This document shows positions 28,866-37,285 of a stretch of 64,000 nucleotides of DNA, one piece after another; position 1 is the first letter of the stretch; each line of letters starts with the position of its first letter. Under the pieces are notes generated by a model, which worked only from the letters and a program-made list of their open reading frames with translations, was not told where the DNA came from and did not search any database. The position numbers and the translations under genes were made by a program. Origin of the DNA: Fictibacillus macauensis ZFHKF-1 (GTDB lineage Bacteria > Bacillota > Bacilli > Bacillales > Fictibacillaceae); contig NZ_AKKV01000024.1 of assembly GCF_000269865.1 (NCBI RefSeq), positions 124,001 through 188,000 on the forward strand, given 5' to 3'.

Positions 28866-30098
28866 TTACACCATCTCCACTAGCATGAACGAAGGATTTT
28901 CGATAAAGTGCTTAAAGCGATTCGTAAACATAACCGCGCTTGCACCATCTGCCACCCTATGATCAAAAGACATCGATACATTCATCATGGAACGAATGAC
29001 AATCTCTTCGCCCATAACAACGGGTACACGCTTTGTTTTATGAAAAGCCATGAGTGCTACTTCTGGAGCATTAATAATCGGCGTTGCTCCCATGCTTCCA
29101 AGTGGACCAACGTTAGAAATCGTAAACGTACCATTGCTCATATCTTGTCGAGACAACGTGCCATTTTTTGCTTTTTCCATTTTCATTTTCATATCTTCAT
29201 TAATTTCTTTAATGCTTAACGCCTTGATATCATGAATGACCGGAACGATTAAACCATCTTCCGCATCGGTAGCAATTCCAATATTGATTTGCTCATGCAT
29301 CTGAATGACATCATTTGCTTCGTCAAGCTTACTGTTGAAAATCGGGAAATCACGCAATGCAAATTGAAGTGCTTTTACGAAAAATGCTGCTACAGATACA
29401 TTCGTATCATTTTGCTTTAATTGCTTTTTCATTTCTAAAAGCGCTGTCATATCGATTTCTTCAAAATGAGTAACGTGAGGAATGGTAAATAACGATTGCG
29501 TCATTTTTTTGGCGATTTGCTTGCGACGACCTTTAAAAGGAATTGTTGAAACGGTTGCTGTAGAAAGGGATGAATCTTTTTGCGGTTCTTCTAGCGCTGC
29601 TGCAGAAACGATGTTATCCTTTTGATCACCTGCTACAAAACGCATGACATCCTCTTCTGTAATTCGGCCAGCTGGGCCCGTACCCGTTACTAGTTCTAGA
29701 TCAACTTGATGCTCACGAGCTAGTTTTCTCGTATAAGGAGCCGCCAATATTCGTTTCGTTAGAAGCGCTAAAGCACTCTCGTCTTTAGGTGAGTTGCCGA
29801 CTGTTGTCACTTGTTTTGCAGCGCCAAGCGGCTCTTGACTTTCCTTCTTCGCATGAGAGCTACCTTCACCTTCTAAAACTAATAGTACCGTTCCAACTGT
29901 TACCGTTTCTCCTTCTTTTACAAGCAGCTTTGAAACTTTTCCAGCCACCGGTGAAGGTAGTTCAGCTGTTACTTTATCTGTTTGTACCTCTACAAGAGGT
30001 TGATCAATGGTTACGATATCCCCAGGTTTTACAAAGAAATGAAGAATTTCTCCTTCGTGCATGCCTTCTCCGATGTCATGAAGCTTTACTTCTACCAT
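28866..30098 (-). CDS. bkdB: 2-oxoacid dehydrogenase E2 acyltransferase BkdB
   Basis: This is the core acyltransferase of a branched-chain-type 2-oxoacid dehydrogenase. Residues 1-78 form the lipoyl domain with the lipoylated Lys in VQTDKVTAEL. The peripheral-subunit binding domain is near 115-150 (APYTRKLAREHQ, GTGPAGRITEEDV), and the catalytic domain ends with SFDHRVADGASA (active-site His and Asp). The 410-residue length is normal. In this operon the likely acyl group is phenylacetyl from phenylpyruvate, although branched acyl groups remain possible. Confidence 0.92.
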   Translation of the reverse strand: MVEVKLHDIGEGMHEGEILHFFVKPGDIVTIDQPLVEVQTDKVTAELPSPVAGKVSKLLVKEGETVTVGTVLLVLEGEGSSHAKKESQEPLGAAKQVTTVGNSPKDESALALLTKRILAAPYTRKLAREHQVDLELVTGTGPAGRITEEDVMRFVAGDQKDNIVSAAALEEPQKDSSLSTATVSTIPFKGRRKQIAKKMTQSLFTIPHVTHFEEIDMTALLEMKKQLKQNDTNVSVAAFFVKALQFALRDFPIFNSKLDEANDVIQMHEQINIGIATDAEDGLIVPVIHDIKALSIKEINEDMKMKMEKAKNGTLSRQDMSNGTFTISNVGPLGSMGATPIINAPEVALMAFHKTKRVPVVMGEEIVIRSMMNVSMSFDHRVADGASAVMFTNRFKHFIENPSFMLVEMV

Positions 30099-30110
30099 TT
30101 ACTTCTCCTC

Positions 30111-31106
30111 CTAACAGTCCATCACAGAAACAATTGCCGCTTGTATACGTTCCGACGTAGGCAAATAATGATCTTCTAACGCAAACATCGGAACAGGCGT
30201 ATCATGTCCTGTCACTTTTTCTACAGGTGCCTTCATATAAAAGAACGACGTATCATTAATAAGAGAAATAAGGGTATCGCATAAACCACCTGTTTGTGGC
30301 GCCTCATGCACAATGACCGCGCGACCTGTTTTTTGTACACTGGCCGCAATTAGTTCTTTATCTAGTGGATATAGGCTTCGCAAGTCAATCACTTCTACCG
30401 AATACCCTTTTTCGCTAGCAGCTTCGGCGGCCTTTACGCACTGCTCTGTTAACGAACCATACGTCAATACTGTGACATCTGATCCTTCTCTTAAAATGCT
30501 GCCTTTACCTAACTCGACTGTATACTTTCCTTCAGGCACATCCATTTTTGTACTTCTATAAACTCTCATCGGTTCCAGAAAAAGAACCGGATCTGGATCT
30601 TCAATACTTGCAATCAACATTCCTTTTGCGTCGTATGCATTAGAGGGAACAACAACTTTCATACCTGGCATATGAGCAAATAACGCTTCGACGGAATCTG
30701 AATGAATTTCGGGAGCACGTACACCCGCACCATACGGAGCACGAATGACCATTGGAACGGTAAATGCTCCAAGCGTACGGGCACGAATACGCGTCGCATG
30801 CGTCATAATTTGGTTAAACGCTGGATAGATAAAGCCTAAAAACTGCATTTCAGCTACTGGCCGAAAACCATTCATCGCTAGACCAATCGACGTTCCAATA
30901 ATGCCTGATTCTGCTAAAGGCGTATCAATTATACGTTGATCCCCGAACTCTTCTAACAACCCGTCGGTCGCTCGAAACACCCCACCATTTTGGGCAACAT
31001 CTTCACCTAAAACAAGCACGTTATCATGTTCCTTCATCATCGTTCGTAACCCATCCGTTACCGCTTGTACTAACGTCATTTTTTTCGTTCCAACTGCAGT
31101 CGTCAT
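30111..31106 (-). CDS. bkdAB: 2-oxoacid dehydrogenase E1 beta subunit BkdAB
   Basis: This 331-residue beta subunit of the thiamine diphosphate-dependent E1 has GEDVAQNGGVFRATDGL near residue 38, TPLAESGIIGTSIGLAM, the conserved HSDSVEALFAHMPGMKVV and, at the end, KVTGHDTPVPMFALEDHYLP. It forms an alpha2beta2 heterotetramer with BkdAA. It lies 1 bp downstream of bkdAA, and its ATG follows GAGGAG. It acts in oxidative decarboxylation of 2-oxoacids. Confidence 0.92.
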   Translation of the reverse strand: MTTAVGTKKMTLVQAVTDGLRTMMKEHDNVLVLGEDVAQNGGVFRATDGLLEEFGDQRIIDTPLAESGIIGTSIGLAMNGFRPVAEMQFLGFIYPAFNQIMTHATRIRARTLGAFTVPMVIRAPYGAGVRAPEIHSDSVEALFAHMPGMKVVVPSNAYDAKGMLIASIEDPDPVLFLEPMRVYRSTKMDVPEGKYTVELGKGSILREGSDVTVLTYGSLTEQCVKAAEAASEKGYSVEVIDLRSLYPLDKELIAASVQKTGRAVIVHEAPQTGGLCDTLISLINDTSFFYMKAPVEKVTGHDTPVPMFALEDHYLPTSERIQAAIVSVMDC

Positions 31107-31107
31107 T

Positions 31108-32169
31108 TTATTCTCCTCTCATCCCAGCATACGCTCGTTTTTGTTCTTCAATTGGCCATGGATTTTCAGCAAAGACATAATCAAACATTTCACTATAATG
31201 TGGCGCTGGCTCTTGCTCCATTTTTGCTACCGCTTCTTCTATTTCTTTCATAATCGTTTGTTCAATTTCATTAGCAAACTGCTCGTCCCACATATTTTCA
31301 TGCTTCATATATAATTCAACACGTGTAACTGGATCGCCACTTTCACGACGACGAACACTTTCCTCTTGATCGCGATATTTTGATGGATCATCTGCTGTCG
31401 TATGCGCACCATAGCGCCATGTCATTGCTTCAATTAACGTTGGTCCGTTTCCTTTGCGCGCATTCTCAACGGCCTTTAACGTATGAAAATACACAGCAAA
31501 GACATCATTTCCATCTACACGCACACCTTCAATATCATAACCAACACTTTTTTGAGCAATAGTCTTAGCTTTCATTTGCTTGGCAATCGGAACGGAAATT
31601 GCGAAACCGTTATTTTGATTAAAAAAGACAACCGGTACGTTAAAGACGCTAGCAAAGTTTAAACCTTCATGAAAGTCACCTTCAGATGTGGCACCATCAC
31701 CAAAATAGACAATTGAGGCACGATCTGTGCCTTTTAGCTTTTCTGCCCAAGCTGTCCCTGTCGCATGCAATAATTGCGAGGCAATTGGGACAGCTGGTGG
31801 GAAAATATTTTTTCCTGCTGGTGGTACACAACCAATTTGACGGCCTTTCCAATACAACAAAACATTTTTTAACGAATGACCAAATGTCAACGTTGCCCCA
31901 TGATCACGATACGTCGGAAACATCCAATCGCCCTCTTGCATCGCCATTGCACTACCAATCTGTGCTGCTTCTTGTCCTTCAAAAGGCACATACGTACCAA
32001 TGCGACCTTGTCGCTGTAAATTGACACCTTTTCGATCAAACAAGCGCGCTCTCACCATCTTTACGTACAGTTCTTTTACAAGAGACTCTGTTAGTAAACT
32101 ACGATAAGACTCATCAACTAGCACACCATTTTGATCAATGATTTGTAACATAGGAAATTCGTTTTGCAT
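31108..32169 (-). CDS. bkdAA: 2-oxoacid dehydrogenase E1 alpha subunit BkdAA
   Basis: This 353-residue alpha subunit has the thiamine diphosphate motif FGDGATSEGDFHEGLNFA (the GDG...N type) near 180 and the phosphate-binding RYGAHTTADDPSKYR loop near 285. YVPFEGQEAAQIGSA and TYRDHGATL are also standard. The ATG follows AAAGGAGG. In B. subtilis the bkd operon also holds ptb, bcd, buk and bkdR. Here only a dehydrogenase and a thioesterase precede it, pointing to a different physiological substrate. Confidence 0.93.
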   Translation of the reverse strand: MQNEFPMLQIIDQNGVLVDESYRSLLTESLVKELYVKMVRARLFDRKGVNLQRQGRIGTYVPFEGQEAAQIGSAMAMQEGDWMFPTYRDHGATLTFGHSLKNVLLYWKGRQIGCVPPAGKNIFPPAVPIASQLLHATGTAWAEKLKGTDRASIVYFGDGATSEGDFHEGLNFASVFNVPVVFFNQNNGFAISVPIAKQMKAKTIAQKSVGYDIEGVRVDGNDVFAVYFHTLKAVENARKGNGPTLIEAMTWRYGAHTTADDPSKYRDQEESVRRRESGDPVTRVELYMKHENMWDEQFANEIEQTIMKEIEEAVAKMEQEPAPHYSEMFDYVFAENPWPIEEQKRAYAGMRGE

Positions 32170-32183
32170 TCCACTTCCTCCTT

Positions 32184-33329
32184 TTAATGTCTAACCTGCC
32201 ATTTTGCTCGCTTGTCATGCGAAAAAAAGCTATTGCGTGTCTTACGCTGTGCAATTCTTGCTTCACAAAAGCGATTTGCCGCTTCCATTGTAGAGAGATG
32301 CAACTCTTTGCTTTGTTGGTAGATTTCAAGAAGAGAATCATAGATTGCTTTCGTTTGTTTTAATACACGTGATGTATTCGGTCCATACAACTCATCTGCT
32401 ACTTGGATCAGACCACCAGCATTAACAATGTAGTCAGGGCCGTATAAAATCCCTTTTTGTTGTAAATACAAACCATGATGATCTTCTAACAATTGATTAT
32501 TCGCACTGCCAACGATCGCTTTTACTTGCAATTGATCTATTGTTTCATCATGAATGATGCCTCCAAGTGCACAAGGTACAAAAATATCTGCTGGAACGCT
32601 ATAAATTTCATTCCCTGAAACGACTTGCACTGTTCCCGGCAATTGTTCCGCTCGTTCTGTGATCATCTTTAAGACAATTGGATTAACGTCGGTCACATAA
32701 AGATGTGCACCTGCTGTTAATAGCTCTTCCGCTACTTTATAGCCCACTTTGCCTAATCCTTGAATGCTATAGGTCACACTATGAAGCGCTTCTGTCCCAT
32801 AAAGCGTTTGTAGTGTTGCTTTTAGACCGTAAATGACTCCTTGTGCTGTTGGTACAGATGAATCACCACTACCGCCATACTCTTTTGGTACACCGACAAT
32901 ACAATTTGTTTCTTTCATAGAATGAACGAAATCCTCGGGTGTCGTTCCCATATCTGTTCCGGTGTAAAAGCGCCCATTTAATGAATCAACAAACTGTCCG
33001 AATGCCCGAAACAACGCGGGTGATTTATCGCTCATCGGATCCCCGATAATAACCGATTTCCCGCCACCAAAGTCAACATCGGCACCTGCACATTTATAGG
33101 TCATCCCTTTAGATAGGCGCAGTACATCTTCAAGTGCCTCGTCTGTCGTACGATATGGACGCATACGACAGCCCCCTAAAGCCGGTCCAAGCGTCGTATT
33201 ATGAATAGCGATAATAGCTTTTAATCCCGTTGAAGGATCATTGCAGTACACAACTTGCTCATGCTCTGCTATTTGTTCAAACATATCAAGTTCTTCAACC
33301 CTTTGATGCTTTAAAGTAAGCGCTTTCAT
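32184..33329 (-). CDS. pdh: Phenylalanine dehydrogenase
   Basis: This NAD-dependent amino acid dehydrogenase has substrate/catalytic lysines Lys79 (MTYK) and Lys91 (FGGGK) and a Rossmann motif GLGKVG. It belongs to the leucine/phenylalanine dehydrogenase family, but subtype residues match phenylalanine dehydrogenases of Sporosarcina and Lysinibacillus: [54 protein letters not shown], and the tail NSFF...KW. Leucine dehydrogenases instead read NAAAGLNLGGGKTVI and TAEDVGTT. It converts L-Phe to phenylpyruvate. It overlaps the preceding gene in an ATGA. Confidence 0.88.
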   Translation of the reverse strand: MKALTLKHQRVEELDMFEQIAEHEQVVYCNDPSTGLKAIIAIHNTTLGPALGGCRMRPYRTTDEALEDVLRLSKGMTYKCAGADVDFGGGKSVIIGDPMSDKSPALFRAFGQFVDSLNGRFYTGTDMGTTPEDFVHSMKETNCIVGVPKEYGGSGDSSVPTAQGVIYGLKATLQTLYGTEALHSVTYSIQGLGKVGYKVAEELLTAGAHLYVTDVNPIVLKMITERAEQLPGTVQVVSGNEIYSVPADIFVPCALGGIIHDETIDQLQVKAIVGSANNQLLEDHHGLYLQQKGILYGPDYIVNAGGLIQVADELYGPNTSRVLKQTKAIYDSLLEIYQQSKELHLSTMEAANRFCEARIAQRKTRNSFFSHDKRAKWQVRH

Positions 33330-33736
33330 TTTTGGGTATTCTCCATTCTCATACTTTGTAGTTTTTGTGTGATTTTCTCTTTCGATAAAATATATTGTGT
33401 TACATCACCTTCACCAACTACCATTTTTTCATTTGCTACTTTTACTTTACATACAACTGTTTTCCCTGTTAGTTCTGTAACCGTTGCTGTTATCGTTAAA
33501 TTCATTCCTTCAGGAGTTGGCGCAAGATGCTTAGCAGATACACCACCACCAATACCTTCCTCGCCTTCTTCTAAAAAGGGTAGAATAATTTGGCGAGCAG
33601 CCCATTCCATATGATAGACCATGGACACCGTAGAGTAGGCTGGATGAACTAATGACCCTTCAAATTGAGCAAACATCTCGGGCGTTACTGTTGCCGTAAT
33701 GACGGCTTCATCTCCTATTTTTATACCAGGTTTCAT
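33326..33736 (-). CDS. FlK-like hotdog thioesterase
   Basis: This 136-residue hotdog-fold protein resembles the fluoroacetyl-CoA thioesterase-like group. Visible are PEMFAQFEG, then [25 protein letters not shown] with a conserved Glu in the helix, and a His in [12 protein letters not shown]. It is the first gene of the pdh-bkd operon, and its stop overlaps the pdh start (ATGA). A plausible role is hydrolysis of phenylacetyl-CoA or another acyl-CoA to relieve CoA trapping. That is inference; the family is small and diverse. The ATG follows GAGGTGAT. Confidence 0.75.
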   Translation of the reverse strand: MKPGIKIGDEAVITATVTPEMFAQFEGSLVHPAYSTVSMVYHMEWAARQIILPFLEEGEEGIGGGVSAKHLAPTPEGMNLTITATVTELTGKTVVCKVKVANEKMVVGEGDVTQYILSKEKITQKLQSMRMENTQK

Positions 33737-33760
33737 ATCATCACCTCTTAATAAGCGTTA

Positions 33761-33774
33761 TGTAACGGTTTACA
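33761..33774. promoter_or_regulatory. Candidate cre (CcpA) site in the pdh-bkd leader
   Basis: TGTAACGGTTTACA matches TGWAANCGNTNWCA at all but one fixed position. It lies between the promoter and the first gene, where CcpA would act as a roadblock. Confidence 0.5.
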
Positions 33775-33851
33775 AAAAGAAAGGCACAAATCCATTTTGC
33801 GTCATGTATCTGCCCCTTCTAAAGTCTATCGCTTTACACGATAATTATATA

Positions 33852-33897
33852 ACGTTTTCTTAACGTAATGATATCATTTTGTAGAATAATCAGTCAA
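33852..33897 (-). promoter_or_regulatory. pdh-bkd operon promoter with perfect palindromic operator
   Basis: On the minus strand TTGACT (33897-33892), 18 bp, TATCAT (33873-33868). One base later begins ACGTT-AAGAA-AACGT (33866-33852), a perfect inverted repeat with 5-nt spacer lying over the expected transcription start. A closely related sequence occupies the same position in the paaA promoter. No sigma-54 (-24/-12) element or bkdR was found, unlike B. subtilis bkd. Confidence 0.7.
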
Positions 33898-33903
33898 TAA
33901 ATG

Positions 33904-33946
33904 AAAAATAGAGGAGATGTTTTCCAATTAAGAAAACACCTCCTCT
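33904..33946 (-). terminator. Terminator of the sodium symporter gene
   Basis: AGAGGAG-TGTTTTC arms pair with GAAAACA-CTCCTCT (one mismatch) across a 6-nt loop and are followed by ATTTTT on the minus strand. Confidence 0.85.
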
Positions 33947-33964
33947 TTAGGAAGATCATGGATA

Positions 33965-35314
33965 CTATTTAAATAGCTTCCATACACCTAGTTGATTTAA
34001 AAAGACGATAATAATAACAACAGGGGTCACATAGCGAATTAACAATAACCACAAAGCAAAGCCTTTTTTACCAATCGTAGCTCCGCTTGTAAATTCTTCA
34101 TATAGTTGACCCTTTGGGTAACGATAGCCGACAAACAAGGCTATAAATAAAGAACCCAATGGTAATAAAATATTACTCACAAGAAAATCTAATGAATCAA
34201 AAATCGTACGATCGCCGATTAGCGTAACATGTTTCAGTGCTCCTGTTGATAAAGCAGATGGCACACCGACAATGAAAATTAACACGCCAATGATCCAAGA
34301 CCACTTCGTTCGCTTGCTAACATCATCTTTAATAATGGCTGCAATAATAATTTCTAACATGGAAAATGCTGATGTGAGTGTTGCAAATAAAAAGAGTGCT
34401 AAAAAGATAACGAAAAACACTTTTCCAAACACTAACTGTTCAAAAACAGAAGGTAACACAACGAATAGTAAGCCCGGGCCTTCTGCTGGTTTTAATCCGA
34501 GGGAAAATACGCCTGGGAAAATAGCGAGTCCAGCCAATAATGATATCACAACATTTAAACTTACAATTGTTGTCGCAGACTTAGGTAAACTTTCTTTTTT
34601 AGATAGGTATGAACTATACGTAACCATAACCGAGATCCCCACACTTAATGAGAAAAACGACTGGCCAAGCGCAAACAAAATGGATTCTCCTGTAATCGAT
34701 GCAAAATCAGGCTTTAAAAAGAATTCCACACCTTTCATAGCCCCATCCAATGTTAAGGAGCGTACAATTAAAATGAGAAACATAATGAAAAGCGCAGGCA
34801 TCATAATGTTATTTGCTCTTTCAATTCCACTTTTTACTCCGCGGGAAACGATCAGGACAGTAATCAGCATAAATACAGCTTGGGCGATTAACACGCCACC
34901 TGATTCGGAAATTGAGCGTCCAAATAACGCACTATAATCTTGACCAAACACTTGCCCAGTTACACTTTTGTATAAATAAAGGATTATCCAGCCACCAATA
35001 ACACTATAAAATGACAACAGGATAAAAGCGGTTGTCACTCCCATTCGCCCAAGCCATGGCCAGGCTGTCTTTGGTGCAATTGTCTTATACGCTGAAATGG
35101 CTTCTTTTTGCGCACCGCGACCGATTACAAATTCAGCCATTAACAACGGAAAACCAATTAAAAATGTAAATAATAAAAACAGTAGAAAAAAGGCACCGCC
35201 ACCACTCGTTCCAACAACATAAGGAAACTTCCAAATTGCGCCCAAACCAATGGCTGAGCCGGCTGCGGCTAAAATAAAGGCTAATTTTGAGGTCCATTGC
35301 TCTTGCTGCTTCAA
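33965..35314 (-). CDS. Neurotransmitter:sodium symporter (NSS) family transporter
   Basis: This is a LeuT-fold Na+-coupled amino acid transporter. The helix-1 sodium/substrate motif AAAGSAIGLGAIWKFPYVV is present, as are GGGAFFLLFLLF, the helix-6 region FFSLSVGISVMVTYSSY and LTSAFSMLEIIIAAI of helix 8. About twelve helices and 449 residues fit. Bacterial members such as LeuT and MhsT carry hydrophobic or aromatic amino acids. Next to pdh, phenylalanine uptake is a reasonable inference. The start is TTG with AGGAGG 8 nt upstream. Confidence 0.87.
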   Translation of the reverse strand: MKQQEQWTSKLAFILAAAGSAIGLGAIWKFPYVVGTSGGGAFFLLFLLFTFLIGFPLLMAEFVIGRGAQKEAISAYKTIAPKTAWPWLGRMGVTTAFILLSFYSVIGGWIILYLYKSVTGQVFGQDYSALFGRSISESGGVLIAQAVFMLITVLIVSRGVKSGIERANNIMMPALFIMFLILIVRSLTLDGAMKGVEFFLKPDFASITGESILFALGQSFFSLSVGISVMVTYSSYLSKKESLPKSATTIVSLNVVISLLAGLAIFPGVFSLGLKPAEGPGLLFVVLPSVFEQLVFGKVFFVIFLALFLFATLTSAFSMLEIIIAAIIKDDVSKRTKWSWIIGVLIFIVGVPSALSTGALKHVTLIGDRTIFDSLDFLVSNILLPLGSLFIALFVGYRYPKGQLYEEFTSGATIGKKGFALWLLLIRYVTPVVIIIVFLNQLGVWKLFK

Positions 35315-35416
35315 AAAATACGTCCTCCTACAATATAAAACTTTACAGCATTGCCGTAGCTATGCTGCATAACCAAAAAGTCTACCGCTTTTTATGTAAA
35401 AAAGCAAGCCTCCGTT

Positions 35417-36220
35417 TTAAGATAAAATGGCTCGATCATTTACAAGCTGTTCCCCTTTAATACGTTGAAAAAGCTGAAGTAACCCTTCTACCGTTAATGT
35501 CTTTTTCTCTTCTTCCTTCACCTCTACTATAATTTGCCCTTTATCCATCATAATTAAGCGGTTACCAAGATCAATCGCTTGTTGCATATTATGTGTTACC
35601 ATGAGCGTCGTTAAACCGTTAGCGTGGACAATTTCTTTCGTTAAAGATGTAATCAGTGCCGCTCGAGACGGATCAAGCGCTGCCGTATGCTCATCTAATA
35701 ATAAAAGATCCGGTTTTGTAAAAGACGCCATTAATAGCGAGAGCGCTTGTCGCTCCCCTCCCGATAACAGACCGACTTTGGCTTTAAAGCGATCTTCAAG
35801 GCCAAGATGTAATGAAGATAGGGCTTCTTTAAAAAAAGTACGATTCGCTTTTGTCAGCCCATTACGTAAAGATCGTTTCCGATTACGTGCATAGGCCATA
35901 GCTAGATTTTCTTCAATTGTCATAGAGGGTGCTGTGCCTGCCATTGGATCTTGAAAGACACGTCCAATCATTTTCGATCGTTTATATTCCGGCAGGGTCG
36001 TTACCTTCTTACCGCCAATCATGACTTCTCCTTCATCTGGAAACAGCACTCCAGATATGATATTCATGAGCGTGGATTTGCCCGCTCCGTTACTGCCGAT
36101 AATCGTAACAAAATCACCGGCTTCTACGGTTAAATTAATATGCTGTAAGCTTACCTTTTCATCAGCTGTACCTTCATTAAACACTTTATAAACCGAGCTT
36201 AGTTGAAGCAACGTCATCAT
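35417..36220 (-). CDS. ABC transporter ATP-binding protein (TrpZ-like)
   Basis: This 267-residue ATPase has Walker A GSNGAGKST, the Q-loop region GRVFQDPMAGTAPSMT, signature LSGGERQALSLLMA, Walker B LLLLDEHTAALDP and the His switch MVTHNMQQAI. Glu-His replaces Glu-Pro after Walker B, as is usual in this subfamily. It overlaps the permease gene by 35 nt. The SD (AAAGG) abuts ATG 36220, so ATG 36217 is also possible. With the next two genes it forms an importer of the TrpXYZ type. Confidence 0.88.
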   Translation of the reverse strand: MMTLLQLSSVYKVFNEGTADEKVSLQHINLTVEAGDFVTIIGSNGAGKSTLMNIISGVLFPDEGEVMIGGKKVTTLPEYKRSKMIGRVFQDPMAGTAPSMTIEENLAMAYARNRKRSLRNGLTKANRTFFKEALSSLHLGLEDRFKAKVGLLSGGERQALSLLMASFTKPDLLLLDEHTAALDPSRAALITSLTKEIVHANGLTTLMVTHNMQQAIDLGNRLIMMDKGQIIVEVKEEEKKTLTVEGLLQLFQRIKGEQLVNDRAILS

Positions 36221-37205
36221 CCTTTCGTTGCAGCGCTGCTATCGCCGCTTTTCGTCGTTTGGTTTTTCGGACTTTTTCTTTTTGTCGATCTACAACTTTA
36301 GGAATAACAAGCGCACCAATTACGATTACCGCCGTAATTAACTTTAAATCACCCGGATCAAATATATCGATTTTAAGAGCAAACGTAATCATTATACGGT
36401 ACACAATAGCACCTAGAAAAACAGCCAGTGTTGTGCGTGCTATGGATTTTGTGCCAAATAACGCTTCACCAATAATGACGGAGGCTAACCCGACAATAAT
36501 CATCCCGATTCCCATACCAATGTCGGCTGTGACATTGTATTGTGCAAAAATAGCCCCAGATAGAGCGACAAAGGCATTAGAAAGGCCAAGTCCAAGAATC
36601 GTTAACCAATCTGTATTGGCCGATAAGCTTGAAATCATGCGCTTGTTATCACCCGTTGCACGAAGCGCTAGACCAATTTCGGTGCGTAAAAACCAATCAC
36701 ATAGCCCTTTCATCATAAGAGCAAGGGCACCGATTACGAACAGCACACTCCACGTTTCAGGTAAATCATCACCAAAACCAAGCATGGTAAAGAAAGAATT
36801 GAGAAGATCATCTAGACCAAGCGCTTCCCATGCATTGCGAATTGAGGTAAGAATCGTCTCTTCATTCGCTACCGAAACCGTTGCGCTTTGATCCATGATT
36901 TTCAAATTAATTGAATACAAAGCGGTCATCATTAAAATTCCCGATAGAAGTGGATTGATTTTACCTTTTGTATGTAGAATACCGGTTAAACAACCAGCAA
37001 TAAATCCTGCAAATAATCCAGCTAGTGTAGCAAGGAACGGATTAAAGCCCCCTACAATCATCATGGTTGTCACCGCACCGCCTGTTACAAAACTTCCATC
37101 CACCGTTAAATCAGGAAAATCAAGAATACGAAAGGATACGTAAACACCGATTGCCATCATAGCAAAAATGACCCCTAAATCCATAGCACTTAGAATCGCA
37201 TACAT
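36186..37205 (-). CDS. ABC transporter permease (TrpY-like)
   Basis: This membrane permease of the branched-chain/TrpY-like type has about eight helices. VYVSFRILDFPDLTVDGSF near the N-terminus and ALRATGDN with the coupling-helix motif are diagnostic. A basic C-terminal tail (KEKVRKTKRRKAAIA) follows. The ORF opens at 37238, but ATG 37205 is preferred because AGGAGG lies 6 nt before it, giving 339 residues. It is separated from the binding-protein gene by a terminator-like hairpin. Confidence 0.87.
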   Translation of the reverse strand: MYAILSAMDLGVIFAMMAIGVYVSFRILDFPDLTVDGSFVTGGAVTTMMIVGGFNPFLATLAGLFAGFIAGCLTGILHTKGKINPLLSGILMMTALYSINLKIMDQSATVSVANEETILTSIRNAWEALGLDDLLNSFFTMLGFGDDLPETWSVLFVIGALALMMKGLCDWFLRTEIGLALRATGDNKRMISSLSANTDWLTILGLGLSNAFVALSGAIFAQYNVTADIGMGIGMIIVGLASVIIGEALFGTKSIARTTLAVFLGAIVYRIMITFALKIDIFDPGDLKLITAVIVIGALVIPKVVDRQKEKVRKTKRRKAAIAALQRKDDDVASTKLGL

Positions 37206-37235
37206 GTAAGTCCTCCTAATGAATTGAAATGTAAA

Positions 37236-37281
37236 CAAAAACGCTGGATTTAACCCGCCAGTGGAAGGTCAAATCCAGCGT
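37236..37281 (-). terminator. Intra-operon terminator/attenuator between binding protein and permease genes
   Basis: ACGCTGGATTT (37281-37271 on minus) pairs perfectly with AAATCCAGCGT (37251-37241) and is followed by TTTTTGTTT. A strong stem with T tract inside the operon would lower permease/ATPase mRNA relative to the binding protein. Confidence 0.75.
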
Positions 37282-37285
37282 GCAC

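Noticed and set aside
33737-33900. Sigma-54 (-24/-12) promoter and BkdR control as in B. subtilis bkd
   Set aside because: A GGCAC and a TTGC are present near 33813-33830 but on the wrong strand and 16 rather than 12 bp apart. No bkdR gene is in the window.
35315-35416. Hairpin around 35342-35370 as a terminator of the ABC operon
   Set aside because: CAGCAT/ATGCTG pairs, but no T tract follows. It may be part of the symporter leader, but nothing further supports a role.
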